From Anaerococcus mediterraneensis (lineage in GTDB: Bacteria > Bacillota > Clostridia > Tissierellales > Peptoniphilaceae), in contig NZ_LT635772.1 in assembly GCF_900128415.1 (NCBI RefSeq), positions 1,798,001 through 1,862,000 of the forward strand: a DNA stretch of 64,000 nt, given 5' to 3'. The notes below the pieces were generated by a model. It saw nothing but the letters and a program-made list of their open reading frames with translations. It was not told where the DNA came from and searched no databases. The translations under genes and the position numbers were made by a program. Positions 45,901 through 53,909 of this stretch are shown here, in pieces (the stretch's first letter is position 1; the number at the start of each line of letters is the position of its first letter).

Positions 45901-46030
45901 TTGTAGTCTTGCCCGATCCTGTAGGACCAGATATCAAAAATATTTTATTTTTAAATAATTTCGTAAAATCAATTTCGATCTCATCCTTGTAGGTCAAAAA
46001 TCCTCTAAGTTTTACCTTCCTAACCTTCAT
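42992..46030 (-). CDS. sbcC: Exonuclease SbcCD, ATPase subunit
   Basis: 1012 residues. SMC-like ATPase with Walker A in ISGPTGSGKTTIFDAIAFALYG at the N-terminus. Two very long Lys/Glu-rich coiled coils flank a zinc hook CPVCG near residue 505. The C-terminus has the signature LTLSGGENFLASLSLALGLS and Walker B DTLFIDEGFGTL. With SbcD it opens hairpins and protein-blocked ends. It overlaps sbcD by 11 bases. Confidence 0.95.
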   Translation of the reverse strand: MKVRKVKLRGFLTYKDEIEIDFTKLFKNKIFLISGPTGSGKTTIFDAIAFALYGEVPRDIAMEDLRSDYLSENDPYTYVQVDFAIGEKIYQVLRVPSQRAVELKNPKNITHRIELYDISKEKILLAEKLKDADQKIKEIVGLDKGQFSKVMLLAQGQFQKFLISKSDEKADLLSDIFKTDALRAIQEELKERSKENRKKIAQVDTDLENVINYNEILSEKIDIDLILRHDFKALTRTISKSQKSFEESLTQVEKFLAILENEEKNLIQNLEKAKNLNENIEKYENADLAYKNLYQDFEKNSQIKKDIDLLDYGLSIKIYEDRLENRKEDLIDFIKRQKNSQILLEEKNKSLEAMANDCENLPTLKKELDSLKIKLAEKQKEIADFEDFLRVKKAYESIKDLDKKSKDLDEKIKIDEKNLEDLRKDYDKISHDLTQAKEDAFSLKEKIGEVTIRLEKLDKDYKKLLENKSYRQSLDHLVKDLEKLEKDKQRADLDKDHFEINKLIDRLNEEGLCPVCGKSHTGTKEKYQVLDLDIEKIEKDLSDIKIRLEKTKAIYNKNEEDLSFSYKIGEIEKIIADNKDLLKSYKDLAEKNKNDIKNLSQALEDVKNKGIKLKKEKEERQKSYTEIVNRLKESEELKVKYLSGQKTMGELDGNSLRSKRDDLRSEIERKDSYIKDIEENHQSLVLAINEEKSNISNLGENIEKAQADIEIYEKDFDQKLKEGFENIESYKSYLKREDELSGQKDFVKNYFTDLEREKNTRENFAAYKDKEIEDLEVFKKDLEKISLEIKEKDSEKLDLSSKLARIKADFEKIKIIEKDYQSLKESAQIVSNLSDLANGVTGAVQGVEKLDFETFILSVYFDKVLNFANKRFNQMTDGQFSMVRKKEAANLRSKMGLDIEILDANTGKKRPALTLSGGENFLASLSLALGLSDEIGAENGGIRIDTLFIDEGFGTLSKEFLANAISTIEKLSKEDRFVGLISHVDELKDAIEAKILISYDPSQGSSLEIVND

Positions 46031-47141
46031 TTACCACTCCTATCACTTCTTTCATCAGGTCTATTTCCGCCTCAGATAAAATTCTATTATCCTTGTAGGC
46101 TATAAAATCCTCAAACAATTCTAGGGTTGACTTGTTTTCTATATCTATATCCACATCCTCTGACTCCATAGCAAAGACAGACCTAGATGCGTAATTTATA
46201 AGAACTGCATTTGGGAATTTCTTTTTAAACTTGCCCATAGCATTTTCTATGGTAGCCTTATCTTCTAGGATGAATTTTATATAAGAATCAGACGGATCTT
46301 CACAAATTAGTTCGTCAAAAAAACCGGTCCTGACCTCAAAATCCCTAAAAAGTTTGAGAGGGATTTTTTCTATATCAACCCTATCCTTGCCCAGATCAAC
46401 TAGGGTTATTGACTTATTTATATCTTTTTTATCAAAAGAATATGGCATAAAGGTCCCAGAATACCTAATTTTTGGATCTAGGACAAAGTGAGCTGAGTGC
46501 AAATGGCCCAGAGCCACATAGTCAAAATCCATAAACAAAGAAGCATCCATACAATCAGATCCACCGATTGTAAGAGGTTTTTGTCCCTCATTATAATCTT
46601 TTTCCAATCCCTGGGTAAATTTGCTCGCATAGCAGTGGGTGATCAGGATATTTCTGTCATCGTATTTGATATCAGCTAGAGCATTTTTATAAAGATCAGT
46701 AAAATCTTCTATCTCACGATCAAAAATTAGCCTGGCCTTGGCCAAGGACATAAAAGGCAGAAGATAAAAATTTATCGGTCCAAAATCATCATAAAGGGTG
46801 ACTTTTTCACTTGTATATTCACCCGCCAGGTAATATTTATTAGTCTTGTAAAATCTCTTGTTGACATCTAGCCTTTTTGCCGAATCATGGTTGCCGGCTA
46901 TAGCTAAAACTGGGATTTTTATGTCAAAAATTATCTTTTCTATAAAATAATTATATAAATCAAGGGCCTCAGCACTTGCTACTGCTGTATCAAAAATATC
47001 GCCAGCAATCATGACAGCCCCTATATTTTTATCAACTATGATATCCAAAATTTGATCTAACATAAATTTTTGATCTTCAAGGAGGGAAAAATTCCCCAAG
47101 GCCTTGCCTATGTGGAGATCTGATAGGTGCAAAAGTCTCAT
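46020..47141 (-). CDS. sbcD: Exonuclease SbcCD, nuclease subunit
   Basis: 373 residues. A Mre11-type metallophosphoesterase with LHLSDLHIGK, IAGDIFDTA, AIAGNHDS, ITHCYAS and LGHLHSAH supplying the two-manganese site, followed by a capping domain. It lies two bases after the yaaA stop and overlaps sbcC. Confidence 0.95.
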   Translation of the reverse strand: MRLLHLSDLHIGKALGNFSLLEDQKFMLDQILDIIVDKNIGAVMIAGDIFDTAVASAEALDLYNYFIEKIIFDIKIPVLAIAGNHDSAKRLDVNKRFYKTNKYYLAGEYTSEKVTLYDDFGPINFYLLPFMSLAKARLIFDREIEDFTDLYKNALADIKYDDRNILITHCYASKFTQGLEKDYNEGQKPLTIGGSDCMDASLFMDFDYVALGHLHSAHFVLDPKIRYSGTFMPYSFDKKDINKSITLVDLGKDRVDIEKIPLKLFRDFEVRTGFFDELICEDPSDSYIKFILEDKATIENAMGKFKKKFPNAVLINYASRSVFAMESEDVDIDIENKSTLELFEDFIAYKDNRILSEAEIDLMKEVIGVVNEG

Positions 47142-47143
47142 CT

Positions 47144-47866
47144 CTAATCCGCCTTTCTAATAAATATCAAAGTGTCAGTGGTAGAATTATATGGGTCGTA
47201 GGCGTAGCCATTTATATTTAGCTTTTTAACCTCGTCTATATCGTCGATCTTGTTTTTTATTATCTCCCTGGCCATAGCTCCCCTGGCTTGTTTCATATAA
47301 GAAACAATTGATTTTAATTTTCCATCACGGACTTCCTTAAAATCAACCGTCAAAAACTTGTCATCTTTTTTTAGATATGGCCTTATGGTTTTGGTGTACT
47401 CCTTGCTCGCAAGGTTTAAAACCAGGTCATCATCCTCAAAAAGTTTTTTATACAAATCATCACCCCAAAATTCGTAGAGGTCGTACATGGTGTTGTCAAA
47501 ATAAAGTCTATAATCGGAAATCCCTGTCATTGGCTTTAAAAGGCCATAAAAGGCATCAAGAATGTAGACGTGGTCGTTTAAATATTCAAGATCCGGAAAA
47601 TCTCCCATAGAAAATTGCTTAAAAACCAAGCCATCAAAGGAAAAAAGTGCTGGATTTGGGAGATCATCAAAATCAAAGTCCTGAAAATCATAGTAAGCCT
47701 TCTCAGTCAATTTGTCATTGGTCCTATTAAGATTTCCCATCTCATTCATAGAAAGTTTCCTAATTTTCTCAAGCAAAACCCTAGTCTTTTCAGGAAACAA
47801 AAGTCCTTCTGTCTTTATATTCTCAAAATGTTTAAAACCCTTAGCCGGTGAAATAATAATCTTCAT
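47144..47866 (-). CDS. yaaA: YaaA family peroxide-stress protein (DUF328)
   Basis: 240 residues. MKIIISPAKGFKHF, NLASKEYTKTIRPY (positively charged groove), MKQARGAMARE and NINGYAYDPYNSTTDTLIFIR are typical. E. coli YaaA lowers free iron and limits DNA damage by peroxide. Placement at the head of an addAB-sbcCD operon fits a role in oxidative DNA damage. Confidence 0.9.
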   Translation of the reverse strand: MKIIISPAKGFKHFENIKTEGLLFPEKTRVLLEKIRKLSMNEMGNLNRTNDKLTEKAYYDFQDFDFDDLPNPALFSFDGLVFKQFSMGDFPDLEYLNDHVYILDAFYGLLKPMTGISDYRLYFDNTMYDLYEFWGDDLYKKLFEDDDLVLNLASKEYTKTIRPYLKKDDKFLTVDFKEVRDGKLKSIVSYMKQARGAMAREIIKNKIDDIDEVKKLNINGYAYDPYNSTTDTLIFIRKAD

Positions 47867-47909
47867 AAAAATCCTTTCTATATATATGTATTATTATATC
47901 ATAATGACA

Positions 47910-47942
47910 TAAAAAATTTCCCAGTTAAATGACTGGGAAATC
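47910..47942 (-). terminator. Terminator after the GIY-YIG gene
   Basis: ATTTCCCAGT-CATTTA-ACTGGGAAAT on the minus strand followed by TTTTTT. It closes the PolC-like/WYL/GIY-YIG unit and separates it from yaaA. Confidence 0.9.
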
Positions 47943-47945
47943 TAA

Positions 47946-48800
47946 CTAGTTACTATTATATCCGTTATTGATGGTATCGAAGCATTTTTTCCAATATTGC
48001 TCTCTTTCAATTATTTTTTCTGAATCATAAGATCTATTAAAAAATTCTATTAGGGTAAAGGTGAAATATTTTTCAAAGTATTCCTCACCCTCTTTATTCT
48101 TAAGTTCAATTAACTTTTTATTACCACCATCTTTGCATGAAAAATAATCCCCCCACCTTTGCCTAACTCCTTCAATTCCTGTAGCTGAGCCAATATAAAG
48201 TTTGCCTGTCTTTGTGTCTGTCAAGCAATATACACCACTTACCTTGCTTAAGGCTTCATAATATGATGGCAAAATTTCACCCTTAAATATCTTAGACAAT
48301 TTATCAAATGGCAAGTAAACTCTATCATAACCTTCAAATTTATCACCACTATATAGGCAAGAGAGAATTTCCTTAACACTAATCTTCTCAATATATGAGC
48401 TTAGATTAAAAGTGTATCTTGCAAATGTATTTCCCTTATTACAATTAATGACAAGCCTGCCAAAAAAAGGCTTAAATCTTTCTAAAATCTCAACTTTTGC
48501 CCAATCATCCTCTGGAACTTCTAGAACCTTACCAGCAGAAATAAAGAGCCATTCATCTCCACTTATCCTAGAAAAACTAAAAACCCATTGTCCAGGATAA
48601 AAATTCCTTTGACTTGTACCATACCAGCCCCAATAAGAACACTGTTTGCATGTACCATTTAACTTCTCAATATCATTTTGTTTAAGCCAATAGTCTATAA
48701 AATAATCTGCTTTCGAACCATAAGTCATATTAAATTCTATTTTACTATTATTTATTTCTTCTTCTGTTAAATTAAAAATATCATTTAGTTTAAGTTCCAT
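47946..48800 (-). CDS. GIY-YIG domain protein with unknown N-terminal domain
   Basis: 284 residues. The C-terminal third is a GIY-YIG nuclease-like domain: GVYCLTDTKTGKLYIGSATG, then R-Q-R-W, and IEREQYWKKCFDT (metal-binding Glu). The first 180 residues form another domain (CKQCSYWGWYGTSQRNFYPG) seen in similar lone proteins but without known function. It lies 10 bases after the WYL regulator gene with GGAGAG before its ATG, and is the last gene of the operon. It could cut or bind DNA. Confidence 0.85.
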   Translation of the reverse strand: MELKLNDIFNLTEEEINNSKIEFNMTYGSKADYFIDYWLKQNDIEKLNGTCKQCSYWGWYGTSQRNFYPGQWVFSFSRISGDEWLFISAGKVLEVPEDDWAKVEILERFKPFFGRLVINCNKGNTFARYTFNLSSYIEKISVKEILSCLYSGDKFEGYDRVYLPFDKLSKIFKGEILPSYYEALSKVSGVYCLTDTKTGKLYIGSATGIEGVRQRWGDYFSCKDGGNKKLIELKNKEGEEYFEKYFTFTLIEFFNRSYDSEKIIEREQYWKKCFDTINNGYNSN

Positions 48801-48809
48801 AATCTCTCC

Positions 48810-49775
48810 TTAAATCCCATATAAATTTTCTTTCACACTCTCAATAATCGACTCTCTCAGACTCTTTGGCTCTAGAACTTCCACATAAGGAAGAAATTGC
48901 AAGGCCCGGTATTCTATGCCTTTTTCGGGTGCCAAAAATTCTCCTAGGTAATAGTCGCCGTCTTCCCTAATTTTTATATCCGTCCCAAACTGGTCTATGA
49001 CATAAGATAAAATATCCTTGTCAAAACGAATTTTTATAAATGATGGTTTGCCAAAAAAGGCATGACTTGCTTTTTCTATTAGCCTATTTAAGTCATCGGT
49101 CCTAAATTTTTCCCTATTTTCTTTTAAAATTTTAATATCCTTTATAAAATCAATCCTATAGGCCAAAATATTTGTAAATCCAGGCGTGGTTCCCAAAAGA
49201 TAGTATTTTTTATTGTCGGTTAGGATCCTATAGGCGTTTAATTTGTAGGGCCTTTCCCTTCTCGGCACAAGTTTCTTATCTGGCCCATAGGTCAGGTAGG
49301 TAAATTCAATCTGACGATTTTCTTCAATAGCTTCGTTTATAATTTCTATATTTAGAAAAACTTCTTTGTTCGAAGTTCTTTTTGACCTATAAAGGTCTAC
49401 CTGACTTATATATTTATCGACTGACCTTTGGTATTTGGACTGACTTTTCCCAATTTTCCTTAAAAGCTCTGTGCACTGGTCCCTGTCTATATAGGCAAGG
49501 GAAAATATTGCATCCATCAAAAGATAGTTCTCACTTTTTTCAAAATCCCTATCTATTAGATAATAGCCAAGTCCATTGTCAGCAAAGGTTGAAATATCAA
49601 TCCCAAAGTCAATTAAATCATTGATTGCACTTGTAATCGTTCTCCTATCAAGATTTACACCATAATATAAAGAAAGTTTTTTCCTTATATCTGCCATAGC
49701 AAGAATATGGTCAGGGTCAGATTCTTCACGAAGAATTTCTAGGATATATAAAATATTTAATCTCGAACTTGCCAT
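48810..49775 (-). CDS. WYL-domain transcriptional regulator
   Basis: 321 residues. An N-terminal winged helix-turn-helix (about 5-60: ILEILREES, then DRRTITSAINDLIDFGI) is followed by the WYL/Sm-like ligand-binding domain (about 145-220, with the R-P-Y-x-L, YYLLGTTPG and AYRIDFIKDI strands) and a WCX-type C-terminus. WYL regulators sense nucleic acids or nucleotides and often control DNA-damage or defence loci. It lies 27 bases after the PolC-like gene and probably regulates the whole unit. Confidence 0.9.
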   Translation of the reverse strand: MASSRLNILYILEILREESDPDHILAMADIRKKLSLYYGVNLDRRTITSAINDLIDFGIDISTFADNGLGYYLIDRDFEKSENYLLMDAIFSLAYIDRDQCTELLRKIGKSQSKYQRSVDKYISQVDLYRSKRTSNKEVFLNIEIINEAIEENRQIEFTYLTYGPDKKLVPRRERPYKLNAYRILTDNKKYYLLGTTPGFTNILAYRIDFIKDIKILKENREKFRTDDLNRLIEKASHAFFGKPSFIKIRFDKDILSYVIDQFGTDIKIREDGDYYLGEFLAPEKGIEYRALQFLPYVEVLEPKSLRESIIESVKENLYGI

Positions 49776-49802
49776 AAGCCCTCCTAGGATAATTATATCA
49801 TA

Positions 49803-50807
49803 TTAAAGTGCCAACTTAAAAGTCAAATAAGAGTAAAGAGTGGCTTTAACTAGGCTTGTCTTAGGCCAAGTATAATTGAGTTTGCTTAGATAAAAGTCTA
49901 TCTCTGGATCTATATCTGGAAGGACATCACCTTTGAAAAAGCTAATTGATTCGGTAAGTTCTCCTGCCCTTTCCCTGTCAATCCCATGGTCTAAATAATA
50001 AGCAAAAATTTCTTCCCTATTTGATGGATAATTTCTATTAGCAAAGTCTATAAATAAGGAATATGCCCTAGTATAGGTCAGTGTAAGGCCAAAAAGATAT
50101 AAAAAATCTCCATAGGTTTTTATATTTTCCTTATAAGATGATCCTTCTATAAATTCTGTTACCTTCCATGGTAACCCATTCTTTAATTCAAGTTTCTCGT
50201 TTAAATGATATTCTAATAAATACTTTTTAAAATCTTCTATATCTAGGTCTTGAAAGATATTTTTTTCATAATATAAATCATTTAAGATTTCAAGAAAAAG
50301 TATATAAGTAGTCTTGTAACTAATTTTATCTCTCCATTCATTTCTATCCTCTGTAATTATTGCTTTTTCGCCAAAGTACTTATAAATATCATTCTCCACT
50401 TGCTTTTTATATTTTTTATCAATCTGAATTTCAAAATAAATATCATTTTCAAGTGTATAGGAAGGATCGATATTAAAGCCATCTCGGTAAAATCCTTCCT
50501 TTTTTTCTAAATCAACCCCATATTCCGCACCTTCTACAAAAATAAGCTCCTTGGTTTTTTTGTTGTAATAATGGGCTGGAAGTGGATTTATTAGACTAAG
50601 ACCCAAAAGATATAAGCTTAAAAAAGGCAAGTTGCCGATTAAGATATTTTGGTCAAGATTTTCCTTTAAAAATAATAGAAAGTCAATTTCATCTTCTGAG
50701 CTTTTTTTCCTTATTACTTCCATTTCTTTCTTTATCCTATCCTCTATATAAGGATTTTTTCCATATTTAGCTCTTGAAAGGTCTAAAATTTTTTCTTCAA
50801 GATTCAT
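49803..50807 (-). CDS. PolC-like degenerate DNA polymerase III alpha core, probably catalytically inactive
   Basis: About 334 residues. By eye against PolC (from memory) it is collinear with the palm/fingers core. YGKNPYIEDRIKKEMEVI matches YGDPLPEIVEKRLEKEL. INPLPAHYYNKKTKE matches VNPLPPHYVCPNC. KYFGEKAII follows where PolC has VLFGEDNVY. ISYKTTY matches TVADKTAY. The end KLNYTWPKTSLVKATLYSYL matches [20 protein letters not shown]. The catalytic PDIDLNF becomes YFEIQID and about 130 residues around GQHPGG and the third Asp are missing. PHP, exonuclease and OB domains are absent. The ATG at 50807 follows GAGGTGAT. It heads an operon with WYL and GIY-YIG genes. Confidence 0.72.
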   Translation of the reverse strand: MNLEEKILDLSRAKYGKNPYIEDRIKKEMEVIRKKSSEDEIDFLLFLKENLDQNILIGNLPFLSLYLLGLSLINPLPAHYYNKKTKELIFVEGAEYGVDLEKKEGFYRDGFNIDPSYTLENDIYFEIQIDKKYKKQVENDIYKYFGEKAIITEDRNEWRDKISYKTTYILFLEILNDLYYEKNIFQDLDIEDFKKYLLEYHLNEKLELKNGLPWKVTEFIEGSSYKENIKTYGDFLYLFGLTLTYTRAYSLFIDFANRNYPSNREEIFAYYLDHGIDRERAGELTESISFFKGDVLPDIDPEIDFYLSKLNYTWPKTSLVKATLYSYLTFKLAL

Positions 50808-50826
50808 ACCATCACCTCTTATAATT

Positions 50827-50860
50827 ATTATAACAAAGGTAATATACAAAAAATTGTACA
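50827..50860 (-). promoter_or_regulatory. Promoter -10 and operator-like dyad of the PolC-like operon
   Basis: TATAAT lies at 50832-50827 on the minus strand, about 20 bases before the ATG. The dyad TATACAA-AAAA-TTGTACA (50843-50860; one mismatch between arms) covers the place of the -35 box, which is not consensus. A dyad over a weak -35 suggests control by a dimeric regulator, perhaps the WYL protein encoded in the operon. Confidence 0.5.
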
Positions 50861-51104
50861 GGTAGATTTCTCAAGCAATAGACCTCCTAATGCCTATAGA
50901 GAAATCCTTACAAGGCCTGATTTACCCTAAACATATGAAATATCTTTTAAAAAATATATATCAGTTCATTACAAAAATAAGTTTTTAGATTTTTCCCTAA
51001 GCTATAGGTCAGTTCTAGCTTGCAGCTTTTTTAAAGACTTACCATGAGTCAGCACAGCTTTAGCTTTATATTTTTTCAAATCTAAATTCTTAGCTAATCC
51101 TTAG

Positions 51105-51142
51105 CATAAAAAAGAGGTGTACATTTTTTTGTACACCTCTTT
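51105..51142 (-). terminator. Terminator after the MaoC-like gene
   Basis: AAAGAGGTGTACA and TGTACACCTCTTT form a 13-bp hairpin around seven A/T, with TTTT on the minus strand. It lies six bases after the stop at 51148. The remaining 240 bases up to the PolC-like promoter contain no frame I can support. Confidence 0.88.
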
Positions 51143-51147
51143 GGGTT

Positions 51148-51600
51148 TTATTTTCTTGTATCTTTTTCTTTTACATAGACCATAAAGTCAAATTGTGAAT
51201 GAGTTACTAGCTCACCCCTTTGGTTTATTAGGTTTAGGTCAAGATTTACTATGCCCTTGTCACCTTTTTTGGTCAATCTTTTGTCTATGCATTTGTATTC
51301 TAGATGAACTGTATCGCCCAAGAATATTGGCAACTTGAATTCTGTTTTGGATCCTAAAAATGCTACTACTGAGCCTTGGATTATATCACTCATTAGTCCA
51401 ACCATGATACTTTCGCCAAGTTTGCCGTGGGCTATTCTTTGGCCAAAACTATCTTTGGCAGAAAACTCTGCGTCCATATGAAGTGGGTTTAGGTCTCCTG
51501 TTAGGGTACCAAAAGTTACAACATCAGCCTCTGTTATTGTCCTGCCAACAGATATTATTTCTTTTCCAACTTCGTATTCTTCGTAATAAATTCCTAACAT
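51148..51600 (-). CDS. MaoC-like hot-dog hydratase
   Basis: 150 residues. A single hot-dog domain with RTITEADVVTFGTLTGDLNPLHMDAE, which holds the catalytic Asp/Asn and His of (R)-specific enoyl-CoA hydratases, followed by RIAHGKLGESI. It probably hydrates short-chain enoyl-CoA to (R)-3-hydroxyacyl-CoA. It lies 15 bases downstream of the GntP permease gene, and a crotonase-family gene is upstream. This links it to uptake and use of a hydroxy acid. Confidence 0.88.
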   Translation of the reverse strand: MLGIYYEEYEVGKEIISVGRTITEADVVTFGTLTGDLNPLHMDAEFSAKDSFGQRIAHGKLGESIMVGLMSDIIQGSVVAFLGSKTEFKLPIFLGDTVHLEYKCIDKRLTKKGDKGIVNLDLNLINQRGELVTHSQFDFMVYVKEKDTRK

Positions 51601-51615
51601 TATTATCTCCTTTTT

Positions 51616-52929
51616 TTATATTCCCATTGAAGCAAGTGGTATCATTATCAATACACCGATTATAGGTATGATAATTTGAGTAACGGCTATATCCAAATAA
51701 CCCTCTTTGTGGGTTAGGTGGCATAGGTTAAGCAATGTGATTTGTGCACCTTGGTGTGGCAAGGTATCTAGGGTACCAGCTGCTACTACACCGATTCTAT
51801 GAACGTATTCTAGGTTTACACCCATGTTTATAAATGTATCTTTTAGAGCATCAAAGGCTATTGTCAAACCACCTGAGGCAGATCCAACTGCTCCTGCACA
51901 TATAGCTACTGCTATAGCTACAAATAGGTATGGTGACATTTCCCAAGATAGGACTGTATCAACTAGATGATGGAAGCCTGATGTATTTTGTACAACACCA
52001 CCAAAACCAACTACTAAGGCTGTATTCATGATTGCACTAACACCATTAAGTCCACCAACATTTAGTGGAGCAAATACTTTGTTAAGTCCTTCGCCTGGTA
52101 GTCTCTTACCAAAAAATATTATTGATAAAACAACACCTAGGAAAACAGAAGTTTCAACCAAGAATATGTCAGGGAATAGGTTAAAGGTCAAAACAATAAC
52201 CAATAGTGGTACTATAGCCAAAAAGAAATTTGGTAGGTCATCATCATTCATCGCATTTGTCATATCTCTTTCTGGTAATGGAGTGATACCTTTTTCATAA
52301 AATCCAATTTTCTTGTTTGCAAATCTCTTTGTTCTCCATTCTAACCAAACTATGATAGCAACTAGTTCAAAAACTGTGACTATATAACCAAGTGTAGCTG
52401 CTGCTTGAATTGGTGTGCCAAGAGTTTTGGATGCTATAACGTTTTGTATAGATGGTGAAATAGGTGCTATCATGGAGAAAGTCCATGTACCTGCTGAAAT
52501 AGCACCAGGTATAAGTCTTCTTGTGACGTTATTTTCCCTAAAAAGTTGTTCTGCTATAGGATAGACAACAAAAAATGCCACAAAACCACTGATACCACCC
52601 AAGGTTAGGATACCTGTTATGATGGTAATAATTGATGCTGTCATCTTTCCTTTAGATAGTTTTAATATACCAATAGCAATAGATTTAGCTGCTCCTGTTT
52701 CCTCATAAATTGCTCCAAAAACAGCTCCTAAGAAAAATATGAAGAAATATTTTTGAACATATCCCGATGTCGAATCCATAAATGGACCAAACATAGTTTC
52801 AGCGACTGGTAGTCTTGCCAAAAGTGCAACTATAAGTCCTACTAGAGGGCCCATGATAATGGCACTTACTCCCTTAAATGCTAGCACTGTAAATAAAACT
52901 ATAGCTAGCAATAATATTAGCATATCCAT
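51616..52929 (-). CDS. GntP-family carboxylate permease
   Basis: 437 residues with about 12 transmembrane helices. GGISGFVAFFVVYPIAEQLF, PGAISAGTWTFSM and GAVGSASGGLTIAFDA with HRIGVVAAGTLDTLPHQGA match GntP-type permeases for gluconate or hydroxybutyrate. The neighbours suggest 3-hydroxybutyrate or a similar acid. The ATG lacks a clear ribosome site; a TATCAG/CTGATA hairpin (52939-52955) lies just before it. Confidence 0.87.
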   Translation of the reverse strand: MDMLILLLAIVLFTVLAFKGVSAIIMGPLVGLIVALLARLPVAETMFGPFMDSTSGYVQKYFFIFFLGAVFGAIYEETGAAKSIAIGILKLSKGKMTASIITIITGILTLGGISGFVAFFVVYPIAEQLFRENNVTRRLIPGAISAGTWTFSMIAPISPSIQNVIASKTLGTPIQAAATLGYIVTVFELVAIIVWLEWRTKRFANKKIGFYEKGITPLPERDMTNAMNDDDLPNFFLAIVPLLVIVLTFNLFPDIFLVETSVFLGVVLSIIFFGKRLPGEGLNKVFAPLNVGGLNGVSAIMNTALVVGFGGVVQNTSGFHHLVDTVLSWEMSPYLFVAIAVAICAGAVGSASGGLTIAFDALKDTFINMGVNLEYVHRIGVVAAGTLDTLPHQGAQITLLNLCHLTHKEGYLDIAVTQIIIPIIGVLIMIPLASMGI

Positions 52930-52972
52930 ATGTATTTATATCAGTATCCCTGATAATCCCCTTTCCTTTGCT

Positions 52973-53048
52973 TTAAAAAACTGGGCTTGAAGCTGCACTG
53001 CCGATTTATATTAAAAATTTTCTTGTGGCAAAATAGTCAAACCCAGTT
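52973..53048 (-). terminator. Long-loop terminator or attenuator between crotonase and permease genes
   Basis: On the minus strand AACTGGGTTTGA (53048-53037) and TCAAGCCCAGTT (52990-52979) form a 12-bp stem with one G-U pair around a 46-base loop, followed by TTTTTT. It could end crotonase transcripts or, because the permease start lies 50 bases on, act as a regulated attenuator. Confidence 0.6.
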
Positions 53049-53090
53049 TGTTAGAAACTTTATTTCTGATTCTTATTTAATTACTACAAA

Positions 53091-53867
53091 CTAAAAATCT
53101 TTGAAGTCAGCTTTTCTTTTCTCAAGAAATGCAGTCATTCCTTCTTTTTTATCTTCTGTTGCAAAAGACAATCCAAATAGGTTGGCTTCTACTTGAAGAC
53201 CGCTTGCAAGGTCTACATCAAGACCTACATTTATAGCTTGTTTTGCAAGACTTACTGCATAAGATCCCTTGCTGATGATCTTTCTAGCCATGTCTTTACA
53301 ATAATCTATAAGTTCAGCTTGTTCTACAACCTTATTTGCTAGACCGATTCTATATGCTTCTTCTGCATCTATCATGTCAGTTGTAAAGATAAGTTCTTTT
53401 GCCCTGCCCTTGCCAACAAGTCTTGGAAGTCTTTGTGTACCACCAAATCCTGGTAATATGCCTAGGCCTACTTCTGGTTGACCAAATTTCGCATTTTTAG
53501 ATGCAACTCTGATATCGCATGCCATAGAGATTTCGCATCCACCGCCTAGGGCAAATCCGTTAACAGCTGCTATGGTTACTTGTGGCATATCTTCTAATCT
53601 CTTGAATGCTTCAAAAGCTAGCATACCCATTTTGCGTCCTTCTTGAGGAGTTGCATTTACCATTTCAGAAATATCAGCTCCAGCTACAAACGATTTCTCA
53701 CCGCTACCAGTTAGGATTACTACCTTAACATCCTTACGATTTTCTATATCTTTGAAGGTCTCGTTAAGCTCTGTTAGAGTTTCACTATTAAGAGCGTTTA
53801 GAGATTTTGGCCTATTAATAGTAACTAAAGCGATTTCCTCTTCGATATTGATTGTTAAATTTTTCAT
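53091..53867 (-). CDS. Enoyl-CoA hydratase / crotonase
   Basis: 258 residues. Crotonase fold with AGADISEMVNATPQEG, AAVNGFALGGGCEISMACDIRVA (oxyanion hole and catalytic Glu) and GQPEVGLGILPGFGGTQRLPRLVG (second Glu). It most resembles short-chain 3-hydroxybutyryl-CoA dehydratases (Crt) of butyrate formers. It has its own consensus-like promoter and precedes a permease and a MaoC hydratase. Confidence 0.9.
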   Translation of the reverse strand: MKNLTINIEEEIALVTINRPKSLNALNSETLTELNETFKDIENRKDVKVVILTGSGEKSFVAGADISEMVNATPQEGRKMGMLAFEAFKRLEDMPQVTIAAVNGFALGGGCEISMACDIRVASKNAKFGQPEVGLGILPGFGGTQRLPRLVGKGRAKELIFTTDMIDAEEAYRIGLANKVVEQAELIDYCKDMARKIISKGSYAVSLAKQAINVGLDVDLASGLQVEANLFGLSFATEDKKEGMTAFLEKRKADFKDF

Positions 53868-53909
53868 CTTTTATTTTTCCTCCTCATTTTTTTTATGTAT
53901 TATACAATT

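Noticed and set aside
49803..50807. Truncated pseudogene of the housekeeping polC
   Set aside because: The frame is intact, has a good ribosome site and sits in an operon. The divergence is spread over the whole length rather than being a simple truncation, so a separate functional paralogue is more likely.
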